NCBI RefSeq assembly: GCF_015687155.1 | Contig: NZ_JADPQF010000001.1 | Location: 310,001-374,000, forward strand | DNA length: 64,000 nucleotides | Direction of reading: 5' to 3' | Source: Aliikangiella sp. G2MR2-5 | Lineage (GTDB): Bacteria; Pseudomonadota; Gammaproteobacteria; Enterobacterales; Kangiellaceae | Shown here: positions 39,488 to 48,565 of the stretch, piece after piece | Position numbering within the stretch: position 1 is the first letter of the stretch | How the letters are laid out: each line of letters starts with the position of its first letter | Translations under genes and position numbers: made by a program | The notes under the pieces: generated by a model | Seen by the model: the letters and a program-made list of their open reading frames with translations, nothing else | Database searches by the model: none | Told to the model about the DNA's origin: nothing

Positions 39488-41371
39488 ATGTTAGAAAGTA
39501 TCAGAGAAGGGGTAAAAAAGCCCTGGGTAAAAATTGTAGTTTTTGCGATAGTAATATCGTTTGTCTTTGCTGGTTATTTCACATCTTCTTTCTTCCTGGG
39601 TGACCCTAATGCGGTCGCAATTGTGAATGGAGAAAGTATTTCCCGCGTTGACTTTCAAAGAGAGTACCAGCGAGTGAAAGCACAGCAAGCTGACTACTAT
39701 AATGCTAATGTGAAAACAGAAGAAGATGAGCGTGAATTTCAGGAAAGAGTTCTTCAGGATCTGATCAATAGAGAAGTGACACAGCAGGCAACCGCGGATC
39801 TCGGCATGAGACTCTCAGATAGTGCTTTGAGGAAAGTTATTCACGAATTTCCTGCTTTTAAAGACTCAGAAGGAAATTACTCTCGCTCTTTAGTTAATCA
39901 AATTCTTGTCAGAAACGGAATGAATGATGCTGAGCTCAAGAGTACTTTCCAGTTTCAAGAAACATATACTCATCTGGTGGACGGGATTACCAGCACAGAG
40001 TTTTCATTACCTGAGGAAGCGAGAAAAGATTTTGAACTGTTAATGCAAAAACGTAGTGGTAAAGCATTGAAGCTAAATTTTGAACAGTTCAAAAGCGGAA
40101 TAGAGGTGAGCGAAGAGGAAGTTCAAAAGTATTATAATGAAAATCAGGAAGCGTACCGGGTAGAAGAGAAAGTGTCTGTTGACTACATTGAGTTATCAAT
40201 AGACAAGCTTAAGGCTGCTCAAGCGCCAACTGATGAAGAAATTGAGAGTTATTATCAGGATAATATCACTCGCTTTCAGGGAGAAGATCAGAAGCAGTTT
40301 TCACATATTCTTATCCTTAGTAATGGTGATGAAAATGCCGCTAAAGAAAAAGCCGAAGCGATTCATGCAAAGTTAGCAGATGGTGACTTTATTGCAATTG
40401 GTGAAGCTGAAGCCGATGAAGCTGGCGACTTAGGGATTCTTCTTGAAGGAGCACTTGAACCTGCGGCGGACGAAGCTGCTAAAGCTTTAACTGAGGTTGG
40501 TCAGGTATCAGTACCAGTCAAGATAGAAGATGGCTATCAGATCCTGAAGCTGACAAATCTTATTGCTGGTGAAGTGCAATCTTTGGAGCAAGTTAAAGAC
40601 GAGCTCATCGTCGAACTTAAAAAGATAAAAGCAGAAGAGGATTTCTACGCCAAGTCAGAGTTGTTAAAAGAAAAAGCTTTCGAATTCTCTGACTCTTTGC
40701 AGGAAGCTTCAAATGCCAGCGGAATTCAGGTAGAAACCAGCCCTCTTTTTGGACTGTCTAGCAGAGAAGGTATCTTTGCAAATCAACTGATTAAAGATGC
40801 TGCTTTTAGTTCAGATGTTAAAGAGGCGCTGTTGAATTCACAGCCTATTGAAATCGGCGAAAATCATCTTGTGATTTTACGTCTTAAGGAGCACAAGCCT
40901 AGTACTATTGAACCATTTGAGGCAGTTAAAGAGAGAGTGTCTAGCACCATTCTTCAGACCAAGGCTAAGGAAAAAGCTGGTGAGTTAGCAAACATTATTC
41001 TTGAAAAAGTAAAGGCAAAAGAAGAAGTAGAAGAGATGTTAACCGAAAACTCTCTTTCCTGGACAGAATTAGATGATATTCAGCGTAACAATGCTTCTCT
41101 GTCATACATGACTAACCAGAAGTTCTTCAAGTTGACTCCGCCAGCTGAAGGAGAATCTACCATCGATATGGTGGAAGACTTCCAAGGCTTTGCAATCTTG
41201 GTTTTAACTGAAGTCAAGCCAGGTGATTGGAGCTCAGCTGAAGAGGCGGTTAAAAAGCAAAGAGAATTATTTACTAACCGGTACTTTGCCAATTCAGAGC
41301 ACTCAGGATTTATAGAAACGATGCGCTTAAAAGCTGATGTAAGACGAAATCTTGATGCACTTGCTCAGTAA
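39488..41371 (+). CDS. ppiD: Periplasmic folding chaperone PpiD (SurA-like, PpiC domain)
   Basis: PpiD is an inner-membrane-anchored periplasmic chaperone that works near the SecYEG translocon. The 627-residue protein has a short cytosolic start, one transmembrane helix (~15-37), a SurA_N-like helical chaperone domain (~40-190), and a central parvulin-like domain (~255-360, FSHILILSNGDENAAKEKAEAIHAKL), followed by a long C-terminal region. The domain order and place after hupB match E. coli PpiD (623 residues). The parvulin domain is shortened in its active-site loop, in line with the inactive isomerase of PpiD. Confidence 0.94.
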   Translation: MLESIREGVKKPWVKIVVFAIVISFVFAGYFTSSFFLGDPNAVAIVNGESISRVDFQREYQRVKAQQADYYNANVKTEEDEREFQERVLQDLINREVTQQATADLGMRLSDSALRKVIHEFPAFKDSEGNYSRSLVNQILVRNGMNDAELKSTFQFQETYTHLVDGITSTEFSLPEEARKDFELLMQKRSGKALKLNFEQFKSGIEVSEEEVQKYYNENQEAYRVEEKVSVDYIELSIDKLKAAQAPTDEEIESYYQDNITRFQGEDQKQFSHILILSNGDENAAKEKAEAIHAKLADGDFIAIGEAEADEAGDLGILLEGALEPAADEAAKALTEVGQVSVPVKIEDGYQILKLTNLIAGEVQSLEQVKDELIVELKKIKAEEDFYAKSELLKEKAFEFSDSLQEASNASGIQVETSPLFGLSSREGIFANQLIKDAAFSSDVKEALLNSQPIEIGENHLVILRLKEHKPSTIEPFEAVKERVSSTILQTKAKEKAGELANIILEKVKAKEEVEEMLTENSLSWTELDDIQRNNASLSYMTNQKFFKLTPPAEGESTIDMVEDFQGFAILVLTEVKPGDWSSAEEAVKKQRELFTNRYFANSEHSGFIETMRLKADVRRNLDALAQ

Positions 41372-41389
41372 GTTTACATTAGTGTCAGC

Positions 41390-41415
41390 AAAAGCCGCTT
41401 TTATAGCGGCTTTTT
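41390..41415 (+). terminator. Terminator after ppiD
   Basis: AAAAGCCGC (41390-41398) pairs with GCGGCTTTT (41406-41414) around a 7-base loop, followed by T. It sits between the convergent ppiD and sapF stops. Confidence 0.85.
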
Positions 41416-41440
41416 AGTAACTATGGCTTGTGACTAATGA

Positions 41441-42397
41441 CTACTTTGTCGTCTTAAAGCAGGCTGCGCGGTGTCCGCTATCCAATTCGAATAATTCCGG
41501 CTTTTCTTCCAAGCACTTTTGAGAGCAATAGTTACATCTGCCGGCAAACTGGCAACCTGTAGACTTCGTACTTTCCTTACCTACAGTTTTAGGCGTAGAA
41601 AACTCTGGAAACCTTTGACGATACATAGGGGTACTCGCAAAAAGCGTCTGAGTATATGGATGTTTCGGGTTATCAAAAATTTGATCGACGCCACCATATT
41701 CAATTACTTCTCCTTTAAACATTACCATTACCCTATCTGCGATATGCTCTACGATGTTCAGGTCGTGAGAAATAAACAGATAGGAAATCCCCATTTGTTC
41801 CTGAAGTTCCTGAAGAAGATTTAGAATTTGTGCCTGAATAGAAACATCCAATGCGGAGAGGGGTTCGTCAGCAATAATTATTTGCGGATCTAAAATTATT
41901 GCCCTTGCGATCGCAATTCTTTGTCGCTGTCCACCAGAGAACATATGAGGATAACGATATTGGTGTTCAGCAAGCATCCCTACCTTTACAAGCGTAGTAG
42001 CGATTTTTTCTTTTCTTTGCTTTGAAGAAAGCTTGGTATTTATCTGTAATACCTCGTCCAAAGTTTCGCCGATTCGAGCTTGAGGGTTTAGTGATTCGTA
42101 TGGATTCTGGAATACCATGCGAATATTCCGAAAGCGATTTTTTCTCTGCTTCCTGCTTCTTGGGTTTTGCTCTTCGTTATTAAAATAAACTTTTCCACTT
42201 GTCGGCTTTTCGATCCCGATAATCTGTCTGGCGAGTGTTGATTTTCCACTTCCTGACTCTCCTACAATGGCCAGTGTTTCGCCAGCATCAAGTTTAAAGT
42301 TAATGTTACGAATGGCTTCTATTTGTTGAGGCAGACCCAGTCTTCGCCTGGAAACCGAATAGCATTTGCTGATGTTTTTCACTTCAAGCAAACTCAT
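41441..42397 (-). CDS. sapF: Peptide ABC transporter ATP-binding protein SapF
   Basis: This is the second ATPase of a Sap/Dpp-type peptide importer (318 residues). Walker A is GESGSGKS at 46-53, the ABC signature FSGGQRQRIAIARAI, and Walker B IIIADEPLSALDVS. The C-terminal oligopeptide-transporter extension contains a Cys cluster (CQFAGRCNYCSQKC) that could bind an iron-sulfur cluster, as known for DppD/DppF-like ATPases. The sapF name follows from the cluster order and the sapB match. ATG overlaps the sapD stop by four bases. Confidence 0.88.
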   Translation of the reverse strand: MSLLEVKNISKCYSVSRRRLGLPQQIEAIRNINFKLDAGETLAIVGESGSGKSTLARQIIGIEKPTSGKVYFNNEEQNPRSRKQRKNRFRNIRMVFQNPYESLNPQARIGETLDEVLQINTKLSSKQRKEKIATTLVKVGMLAEHQYRYPHMFSGGQRQRIAIARAIILDPQIIIADEPLSALDVSIQAQILNLLQELQEQMGISYLFISHDLNIVEHIADRVMVMFKGEVIEYGGVDQIFDNPKHPYTQTLFASTPMYRQRFPEFSTPKTVGKESTKSTGCQFAGRCNYCSQKCLEEKPELFELDSGHRAACFKTTK

Positions 42398-43404
42398 TTT
42401 TGCGCTCCCGAAAGTGTTTTATGATCATTTTTTTCCGGTTGTTGCGCTAAATGACACCGAACTTTTCCATGGTTTTCTATGGTAATCAGCTCTTGCTCTT
42501 TAACACAGTACTTTTCTGCCTTTGGGCATCTCGGCCCTAGCCTGCAGCCTACAGGCAGTTCACTCATCGGCGGTATATGACCCTCCAGGGCAAACAGTCG
42601 ACTGCCTTTTTTATGCCGATCACCCAATTGCGGAATACTATCGAGTAATGCTTTTGTATATGGATGTTTCGGTGCCTTCAAGATATTTTGCGTTGCTGCA
42701 TGCTCCATTAATAGTCCTGAGTAGATAACCCCAATTCTATCGGTATTTTCTGACAGTAAGGCGAAATCATGTGTGATTAGCATCAGTCCAGCTTCTTCAG
42801 CCTGGCTGAGATTAACGAGCAGCTCGAGTATTTGAGCCTGGATGGTAACATCGAGGGCTGTTGTGGGCTCGTCGGCGATAAGCAGCTTGGGTTTGCAGGC
42901 CAGTGCAATAGCAATTGCTGCACGCTGACTCATTCCGCCAGAGACCTGATGTGGATAAAGCTTTAGGAGAAGCTCTGGGTCTAAAATACCGACGGAGTCA
43001 AGGAGTTCTAGTGCACGAGTTTTTCTATATTTTCTGCTCCCTCCCTGATGCAACGCTAATGTCTCATCAAGTTGACTACCAATAGTAAAGCACGGGTTTA
43101 AACTGGATTGTGACTCCTGAAAGATGATCGCTGCTTTCGAAGCAACATAGACTGAACGCTCAGCGGGATCCATTTTCATAAGATCTTCTCCGTCCAGATT
43201 TACGTAATCGGCTCGCATCGTCATTTTAGGGGATAACAACCCCATGATAGCAAGTGCCAGCATACTTTTACCTGAACCGGACTCTCCTACGATACCTAAT
43301 ATTTCGCCTCCATCCATCTTAATGGACAGTCTCTCTATTACTGGTAACGGACCACTATTGCTGTGATAGGTTACACTCAGGTTTTCTACTCTCAGTAATG
43401 CCAT
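42394..43404 (-). CDS. sapD: Peptide ABC transporter ATP-binding protein SapD
   Basis: The first ATPase of the importer (336 residues) has Walker A GESGSGKS at 40-47, signature VSGGMSQRAAIAIAL and Walker B LLIADEPTTALDVT. The C-terminal extension CRLGPRCPKAEKYC is the oligopeptide ATPase Cys motif. It forms a heterodimer with SapF beneath the SapBC permease. The spacing to sapC is 17 bases. Confidence 0.88.
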   Translation of the reverse strand: MALLRVENLSVTYHSNSGPLPVIERLSIKMDGGEILGIVGESGSGKSMLALAIMGLLSPKMTMRADYVNLDGEDLMKMDPAERSVYVASKAAIIFQESQSSLNPCFTIGSQLDETLALHQGGSRKYRKTRALELLDSVGILDPELLLKLYPHQVSGGMSQRAAIAIALACKPKLLIADEPTTALDVTIQAQILELLVNLSQAEEAGLMLITHDFALLSENTDRIGVIYSGLLMEHAATQNILKAPKHPYTKALLDSIPQLGDRHKKGSRLFALEGHIPPMSELPVGCRLGPRCPKAEKYCVKEQELITIENHGKVRCHLAQQPEKNDHKTLSGAQK

Positions 43405-43421
43405 GTTGAGTAACCCCTTTA

Positions 43422-44309
43422 TTACTTATCCAGATCGAGTGCATCTCTCAAGCCATCTCCAAGAAGATTGATAGAGAGTAATGTAAAGAAAATCGCAAGT
43501 CCGGGTAAAGTCACTGTCCATGGGGCGTTTACGATGTTGTTGTGCGACTCAGATAAAATTGTTCCCCACTCTGGGTTTGGGGCTTGAGCTCCCAGCCCTA
43601 AAAAACCTAATGCTGCAATTTCTAATATCGCGGTAGAAAATCCTAAAGTAATTTGCACAATCAATGGGGGTAAAATATTTGGTAATATGCATTTGGCAAA
43701 AAGTCTGAATCTTCCTGCACCGTCTAGAATCATCGCAGTAACATATTCTTTGTTTAATTCATTAATTATGGCACTTCGAGTAACCAATACGAAATGGGGA
43801 ATTAAGACGAGTGCGACTGCGTAAATTGCATTAGGCAGGCCAGGCCCAATGATAGCGACGATGACGATAGCCAAAAGTAAAGAAGGGAGAGCTAGAATCA
43901 GATCCATGAGTCGTTGTAATAACTGATCGATAACACGGTTTGAAAACGCCGCAACAAAGCCCAGAGACATGCCAATAGAGCCAGCAATTATTACTACAAT
44001 TAATGCCAGTTTGAGAGACAGGTTTGCTCCATAAATCAGTCGGGAAAAAATATCGCGTCCAATTTCATCTGTACCAAGAAGAAACCTGGTTTTTCCTTCG
44101 TCATACCAGGAAGGCGGAAGTAGTAAGTCGTTAAATTGAAGCGTTGGGTCATAAGGCGCTATAAAAGGGGCGAAAATAGCTGCGAAGACAATCAAACTGA
44201 AAACTAACAATGCTGCGCTCGCCAGCTTATTTTTACGAAAACTTTTCCATCGCCTCTGCGCAATGCTTGGAATTCTTTGTTGTTGATAAAACTGTGGCTG
44301 ATGTCTCAT
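43422..44309 (-). CDS. sapC: Peptide ABC transporter permease SapC
   Basis: The 295-residue permease has an N-terminal cytosolic segment (RWKSFRKNKLASAALLV), then six predicted membrane helices. The binding-protein-dependent transport signature lies in EYVTAMILDGAGRFRLFAKCILPNI, which docks on the ATPases. LGTDEIGRDIFSRLIYGANLSLK is typical of DppC/OppC/SapC. ATG overlaps the sapB stop (ATGA). Confidence 0.9.
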   Translation of the reverse strand: MRHQPQFYQQQRIPSIAQRRWKSFRKNKLASAALLVFSLIVFAAIFAPFIAPYDPTLQFNDLLLPPSWYDEGKTRFLLGTDEIGRDIFSRLIYGANLSLKLALIVVIIAGSIGMSLGFVAAFSNRVIDQLLQRLMDLILALPSLLLAIVIVAIIGPGLPNAIYAVALVLIPHFVLVTRSAIINELNKEYVTAMILDGAGRFRLFAKCILPNILPPLIVQITLGFSTAILEIAALGFLGLGAQAPNPEWGTILSESHNNIVNAPWTVTLPGLAIFFTLLSINLLGDGLRDALDLDK

Positions 44310-45280
44310 CGTTTATGCCTCAGTTTAGGGTTTGCATAGAAGCTGAGAACTTCTACCAGCATATTTATTATTACCACAATACTGGCGATGGCGAGCAGCC
44401 CAGCATGGAGAGTAACATAATCTCGTCTGTGAACAGCTTCGAGTAGCCACTTGCCAACCCCTGGCCAGGAAAAAATGGTCTCCGTTATTAATGTACCGGT
44501 AATCAGAACACTAATTTGGAGTCCTACAATAGTGAGGATAGGGAGCATTGCGTTTCTTAACGCATGAACCCAGATTATACGCATTTGCGACAAGCCTTTT
44601 GCTTTTGCCGTTCGGATATAATCACTTCTAAGAACCCGGATCATTGAAGAGCGTGTGATTCGAGTGAAAATTGCCAGTGGTACGGTTCCAAGTACTATTG
44701 CAGGCAGAATTAAATGATGAAGGGCATCGTAAAAAGCTTCAAACGCATAGGGTTGGTCGGAGAGTAGTGTATCAATTAGCATAAAGCCGGTTACCGGAAG
44801 AATATCGTACTCAAAACCCAGTCTGCTGGCTACCGGGGTAAGCCCCCAGGATAGAGAGAAAAGTAAGACTAGCAGCATTCCCCACCAAAAAATTGGCATT
44901 GAATATCCGACCAAAGTGGTAGAGACAATAAATTTATCTTGCCAGGTATTTTTATTCTGTGCGGCAAATATTCCAAGCGGTACACCAACGATAAGAGCAA
45001 ATAAGAGAGCTGCAACTGATAACTCAATGGTAGCTGGAAAAAAAGTAAGAAATTCATCTAAAACTTCTGTTCCATGCGCCTGGGAAATCCCCCAGTTGCC
45101 ATTGAATATCTGTTCGAGGTAGAAAATGTACTCGTTTAAAAGATTGCTTTGACTACTTGTCGAGCTAATATGGTTCAAGGATTCTTGCGGAAAAAAACGA
45201 GTAATACCGAAAGTAATAAAAGTCAGTATCATCAAGCTGGTCAACAGCATGAGCATTTGTCTGACAAAGAGTCTAATCAC
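44306..45280 (-). CDS. sapB: Peptide ABC transporter permease SapB
   Basis: This permease of 324 residues matches E. coli SapB (321) in detail as I remember it, including NWGIS, FFPATIELSVAALLFALIVGVPLG, the unusual PVTGFMLIDTLLSD loop and ETIFSWPGVGKWLLEAV. That loop distinguishes SapB from DppB and OppB. The GTG at 45280 is chosen as start because AAGGAG lies seven bases upstream and the frame then overlaps sapA by only eight bases; a longer frame to 45325 would add 15 residues without family support. Confidence 0.92.
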   Translation of the reverse strand: MIRLFVRQMLMLLTSLMILTFITFGITRFFPQESLNHISSTSSQSNLLNEYIFYLEQIFNGNWGISQAHGTEVLDEFLTFFPATIELSVAALLFALIVGVPLGIFAAQNKNTWQDKFIVSTTLVGYSMPIFWWGMLLVLLFSLSWGLTPVASRLGFEYDILPVTGFMLIDTLLSDQPYAFEAFYDALHHLILPAIVLGTVPLAIFTRITRSSMIRVLRSDYIRTAKAKGLSQMRIIWVHALRNAMLPILTIVGLQISVLITGTLITETIFSWPGVGKWLLEAVHRRDYVTLHAGLLAIASIVVIINMLVEVLSFYANPKLRHKR

Positions 45281-46919
45281 GATAAAACTCCTTATCGAGG
45301 TAGACTCCAGAAAAATGCACACCACCAGCAGGAATAATGTGAAAATTTTTAACTCTTGGGTTGATTATCGCATGTTGAGTTGCGTGGGCAATAGGAACCC
45401 ATGGTGAATAATATTTAAAGAGTTCTTGTGCTTCCCGATAATGATTGACTCGCTTTCTGAGCTTGGTCTGGGAGCGAGCCAGATGAATCAGCCGACTAAA
45501 ATCTGGTTCGCACCAGTTCGAAGCGTTGGTTCCGGTAATAGTTCCGCCACAGCTTAGTAGTGGAGTAAAAAAGTTGTCGGGATCGCCATTATCTCCGATC
45601 CATCCCATCAAAGCGGAGTGATGTTGTCCCTGCCTCACCTTATTTAAAAAGGTACCATATTCATAGGACTCTATTTTTACTCGAACACCGATAGCTTTCA
45701 GGTCTTCCTGTATGAGTTCAGCCATTTTTTTGGCGTTAGGGTTGTATGCTCTTTGCGCAGACATGGTCCATATTGTCATATCAAAGCCGTCTTCAAAGCC
45801 TGCTTCCTCCAGAAGTTTTCTTGCTATATCCGGCGCATACGGGTAGTCATCAATTGAATCATCATACGACCACATATTTGGGGGAATCGGGTTTTTAGCC
45901 GTTGTAGCCGTCTGTTTGTAGACTGCTTTAATGATGGCCTTTTTATCAATTGCGTGGTTTAGAGCTAACCTCACTTTTAAGCTATTAAAAGGTGTTTTTA
46001 ACATATTCATTGCCAAATAGGAAACATTTAGCCCGGCACTACTTAATACTTTGGCGTATTTAAAATTATGCGCTGAACTGATATGTACAGGTAAAGGGTT
46101 GGCCATTACATCGCATTCTCCAGCCACGAGGCGGGCAAATCTTAATGAAGGATCAGGGGTTATTGCGAAAACCAGATTTTCCAGTTTTTCTTTTCCTCGC
46201 CAATAGTCAGAGTGTGCTCGGTACCTGATATAGGCGTCAGGTTGATACCTCACTAATTTAAAGGGACCTGTTCCTACAGGTTTAAGGTCAAGTTGTTCAG
46301 GTGCGCCCTCAGAGAGGAGTTCGGCTGCGTACTCTTCTGAAAGAATTGAGGCAAAGTCCATGGCTAGAGTTGCTAAAAAAGGACTTTCAGCTCGAGAGAG
46401 ATAGAACTTTACCTGATATTCACTAATTTTCTCGATTTTTTGAATTAGGCTGGTTAACTCCATCGACTCAAAGTAGTTGTACGACAGGTTTGAAACTTTA
46501 TGAAAAGGATGCGTCTTGTCTCGTTGGCGTTCAAAGCTGAAAATAACATCATCTGCGTTAAAATCGCGTGAAGGTACAAAATATTCTGTTTGGTGGAGCT
46601 TAACTCCTTTTCGTAGATTGAAAGTATACTCTCTGCCATCACTTGATATCTGCCAACTTTCAGCCAGTCCTGGTTCAATATAGGTTGTACCCTGTCTAAA
46701 CTCTACCAGCCTGTTGTATAGCGTACGCGAAGAGGCATCAAAGGTTGTTCCTGAGGTCGACAGTTGAGGATTGAAGGTTTGAGGACTGCCTTCGGAGCAA
46801 TAAACCAGCACATTTTCTTTTACATCTGTTTTTTTCTGATACTGACACCCGGAAGCTAAAAGCACGGTGAAATAAATCACACCAAGGGCCTTTATCCTGT
46901 TTGGTAACTTCTTAATCAC
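45273..46919 (-). CDS. sapA: Periplasmic peptide-binding lipoprotein SapA
   Basis: This 548-residue substrate-binding protein (family 5, DppA/OppA-like) has a lipobox LLASGC with Cys25, so it is a lipoprotein anchored by lipidation. The mature part has EGSPQTFNPQLSTSGTTFDA, WQISSDGREYTFNLRKGVKLH, KPVGTGPFKLVRYQPD and AINHAIDKKAI-like (LALNHAIDKKAII) motifs of the family. In enterics SapA binds peptides and, in some pathogens, gives resistance to antimicrobial peptides. Substrate choice here is unknown. E. coli SapA is not predicted as a lipoprotein by memory, so the anchor may be lineage-specific. It starts six bases after pspF. Confidence 0.9.
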   Translation of the reverse strand: MIKKLPNRIKALGVIYFTVLLASGCQYQKKTDVKENVLVYCSEGSPQTFNPQLSTSGTTFDASSRTLYNRLVEFRQGTTYIEPGLAESWQISSDGREYTFNLRKGVKLHQTEYFVPSRDFNADDVIFSFERQRDKTHPFHKVSNLSYNYFESMELTSLIQKIEKISEYQVKFYLSRAESPFLATLAMDFASILSEEYAAELLSEGAPEQLDLKPVGTGPFKLVRYQPDAYIRYRAHSDYWRGKEKLENLVFAITPDPSLRFARLVAGECDVMANPLPVHISSAHNFKYAKVLSSAGLNVSYLAMNMLKTPFNSLKVRLALNHAIDKKAIIKAVYKQTATTAKNPIPPNMWSYDDSIDDYPYAPDIARKLLEEAGFEDGFDMTIWTMSAQRAYNPNAKKMAELIQEDLKAIGVRVKIESYEYGTFLNKVRQGQHHSALMGWIGDNGDPDNFFTPLLSCGGTITGTNASNWCEPDFSRLIHLARSQTKLRKRVNHYREAQELFKYYSPWVPIAHATQHAIINPRVKNFHIIPAGGVHFSGVYLDKEFYRD

Positions 46920-46925
46920 AATTCA

Positions 46926-47999
46926 TCACTTTTGGTCAAGTAATTGATATTTCTTGAGATATCCGCGAAGTTGATGATAAGTCAATCCGAGTAATTGTGC
47001 ACACTTTTTCTGGTTAAATTGGGATTGTTCCAAGGCCTGTGTGATCAGAGATACTTCTATATCAATTATTTTCTGCTTAAAATCGATCGGAAAGTTTGTG
47101 AAAACTTCCTGTGTGCCTGTTGGCAACGAGGGAACTTGTTCGATTTCTTCGTCAGTCTTTTCTGCCTGGGGTTCGTAACCTGAATTTGCTTCTGTTGTTT
47201 GATTATATCGTTCGCCATGCAACCGATAGGGGGAAGAAAAAGGGTCGAATTCGATATCTTCGATAACCTGTTCTGGAGCTGTTTTGTATATATTGCGCTC
47301 AACCACGTTTTTCAGTTCTCTGACATTTCCGGGCCAGTGATATTGATTCAGTGCCTGATTGGCCACAGGGCTAAAACCGGCAAAATAATCTCGACCAAGC
47401 TCCCGCGTCATTGCCAGAGCAAAATGTTCGGCGAGAATGGAAATATCAGATACTCTAGCTCTTAAAGGGGGGAGGGTAATGACATCGAAAGCGAGTCTGT
47501 CCAGTAGGTCTGCTCGAAATTTACCTTCTTTAGCCAGTTTGGGGAGGTTTTCATTGGTTGCAGCAACTATACGAACATCTACTTTTATTGTCTTGTTACC
47601 TCCAACTCTTTCCATTTCACCATATTCGATAACGCGGAGCAGCTTTTCTTGCACTGCCAAAGAACTATTGCCTATTTCGTCGAGAAAAAGTGTACCATTG
47701 TTGGCTAGCTCGAACCGTCCTAAATGGCGTTTGTTTGCCCCGGTAAATGCTCCCGATTCATGCCCAAAAAGCTCTGTTTCCAGAAGATTCTCATTGATTG
47801 CAGCACAATTGAGCTTTACAAAAGGTTGTTCCCATCGACCCGACAGGAAATGCAGCCTTGCTGCGATAAGTTCTTTGCCGGTTCCTCTTTCTCCTACAAT
47901 TAGTGCGGGTTTATCTATAGGGGCAAGTAAGGATACTCTCTCTATCACTTCTAAAAAACTGGAGGATTCGCCGATCAAGTTGTCCTTGTGGATCTGCAT
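46926..47999 (-). CDS. pspF: Phage shock protein transcriptional activator PspF
   Basis: PspF is a sigma-54 enhancer-binding protein lacking an N-terminal receiver. From the ATG at 47999 it has 357 residues: Walker A GERGTGKE at 36-43, GAFTGA at 83-88 (sigma-54 contact), Walker B GTLFLDEIG at 102-110, and a C-terminal Fis-type HTH (KKCAQLLGLTYHQLRGYLKK). The longer frame to 48215 adds 72 residues unlike any PspF and is rejected. It is held inactive by PspA and drives the divergent psp genes. The ~70-residue linker before the HTH is longer than in E. coli (~325 total). Confidence 0.93.
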   Translation of the reverse strand: MQIHKDNLIGESSSFLEVIERVSLLAPIDKPALIVGERGTGKELIAARLHFLSGRWEQPFVKLNCAAINENLLETELFGHESGAFTGANKRHLGRFELANNGTLFLDEIGNSSLAVQEKLLRVIEYGEMERVGGNKTIKVDVRIVAATNENLPKLAKEGKFRADLLDRLAFDVITLPPLRARVSDISILAEHFALAMTRELGRDYFAGFSPVANQALNQYHWPGNVRELKNVVERNIYKTAPEQVIEDIEFDPFSSPYRLHGERYNQTTEANSGYEPQAEKTDEEIEQVPSLPTGTQEVFTNFPIDFKQKIIDIEVSLITQALEQSQFNQKKCAQLLGLTYHQLRGYLKKYQLLDQK

Positions 48000-48157
48000 A
48001 CTTAAGTCTCTTGTAAATGTAAAATAGTCAGCAATGTTTTGGAATGAATAGTCAAATTGACTAACAGTTACACTATTCTTACACACCGTAAGTTGGTTCG
48101 CTAGATTTAAATTGTAAAAACATAATAAAATACAATGGCTTATAATTTTCTCAAAGT

Positions 48158-48173
48158 TGGCACGAAAACTGAA
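48158..48173 (+). promoter_or_regulatory. Probable sigma-54 promoter of the psp operon
   Basis: TGGCACG (perfect -24 element) is followed after four bases by CTGAA, a partial match to TTGCA at -12. Spacing between the elements is correct for sigma-54. Its place between divergent pspF and the psp genes fits PspF control. The C and A deviations in the -12 element weaken the match. Confidence 0.65.
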
Positions 48174-48292
48174 GTATCTATAGAAAAACAGGTTGATATT
48201 AGTGAATTTAACCAACTATATGATTAGTAAATAGGCCTGAATGTAATTAAGGTTCTAATTAAAGGCCAATAGTTCCATAGGAAAGACCAAAA

Positions 48293-48502
48293 ATGTTTAG
48301 TGTGAAATCGGAAAAGGTGCTGACACGAAGAGGAAGTAAATTACTCGCCGAGGTTATTATTGGCATCATTGGACTTCTTGGTATTTTAATCGCTCAGTCA
48401 GCTCACGACAGCCATATGAAGACAGGTACTAATGTGAGTGGCGAAGTTGTTAAAGTAGTACAGGTGCCTACAAAAATAGATTGGCTTGAAATATTGTTTT
48501 AA
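48293..48502 (+). CDS. Small single-pass membrane protein upstream of pspA
   Basis: I do not recognise this 69-residue protein. It has a basic N-terminus (residues 1-16), one transmembrane helix (~18-38, LLAEVIIGIIGLLGILIAQSA) and a short polar tail. GGAAAG about 8 bases before the ATG is a good ribosome binding site. It lies between the sigma-54 promoter and pspA, 63 bases before pspA, so it is likely the first gene of the psp operon. It does not look like PspB, PspC or PspD by eye. Its conservation in other psp loci is the test of whether it is a genuine Psp component. Confidence 0.65.
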   Translation: MFSVKSEKVLTRRGSKLLAEVIIGIIGLLGILIAQSAHDSHMKTGTNVSGEVVKVVQVPTKIDWLEILF

Positions 48503-48565
48503 CTTTTCAAATTTTAGTGTTGTTTTAGTAGAGAATTTATTTAAACCCCTTGGGAGGATGTGTTC

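Noticed and set aside
47437-48027. A 196-residue open frame antisense to pspF
   Set aside because: It is Ser/Arg-rich noise opposite a strongly conserved gene, with no ribosome binding site or family match.
48000-48215. A 72-residue N-terminal extension of PspF
   Set aside because: The extension is AT-rich, Cys/Phe-rich and unlike PspF; it covers the intergenic region where the sigma-54 promoter and the divergent operon should be.
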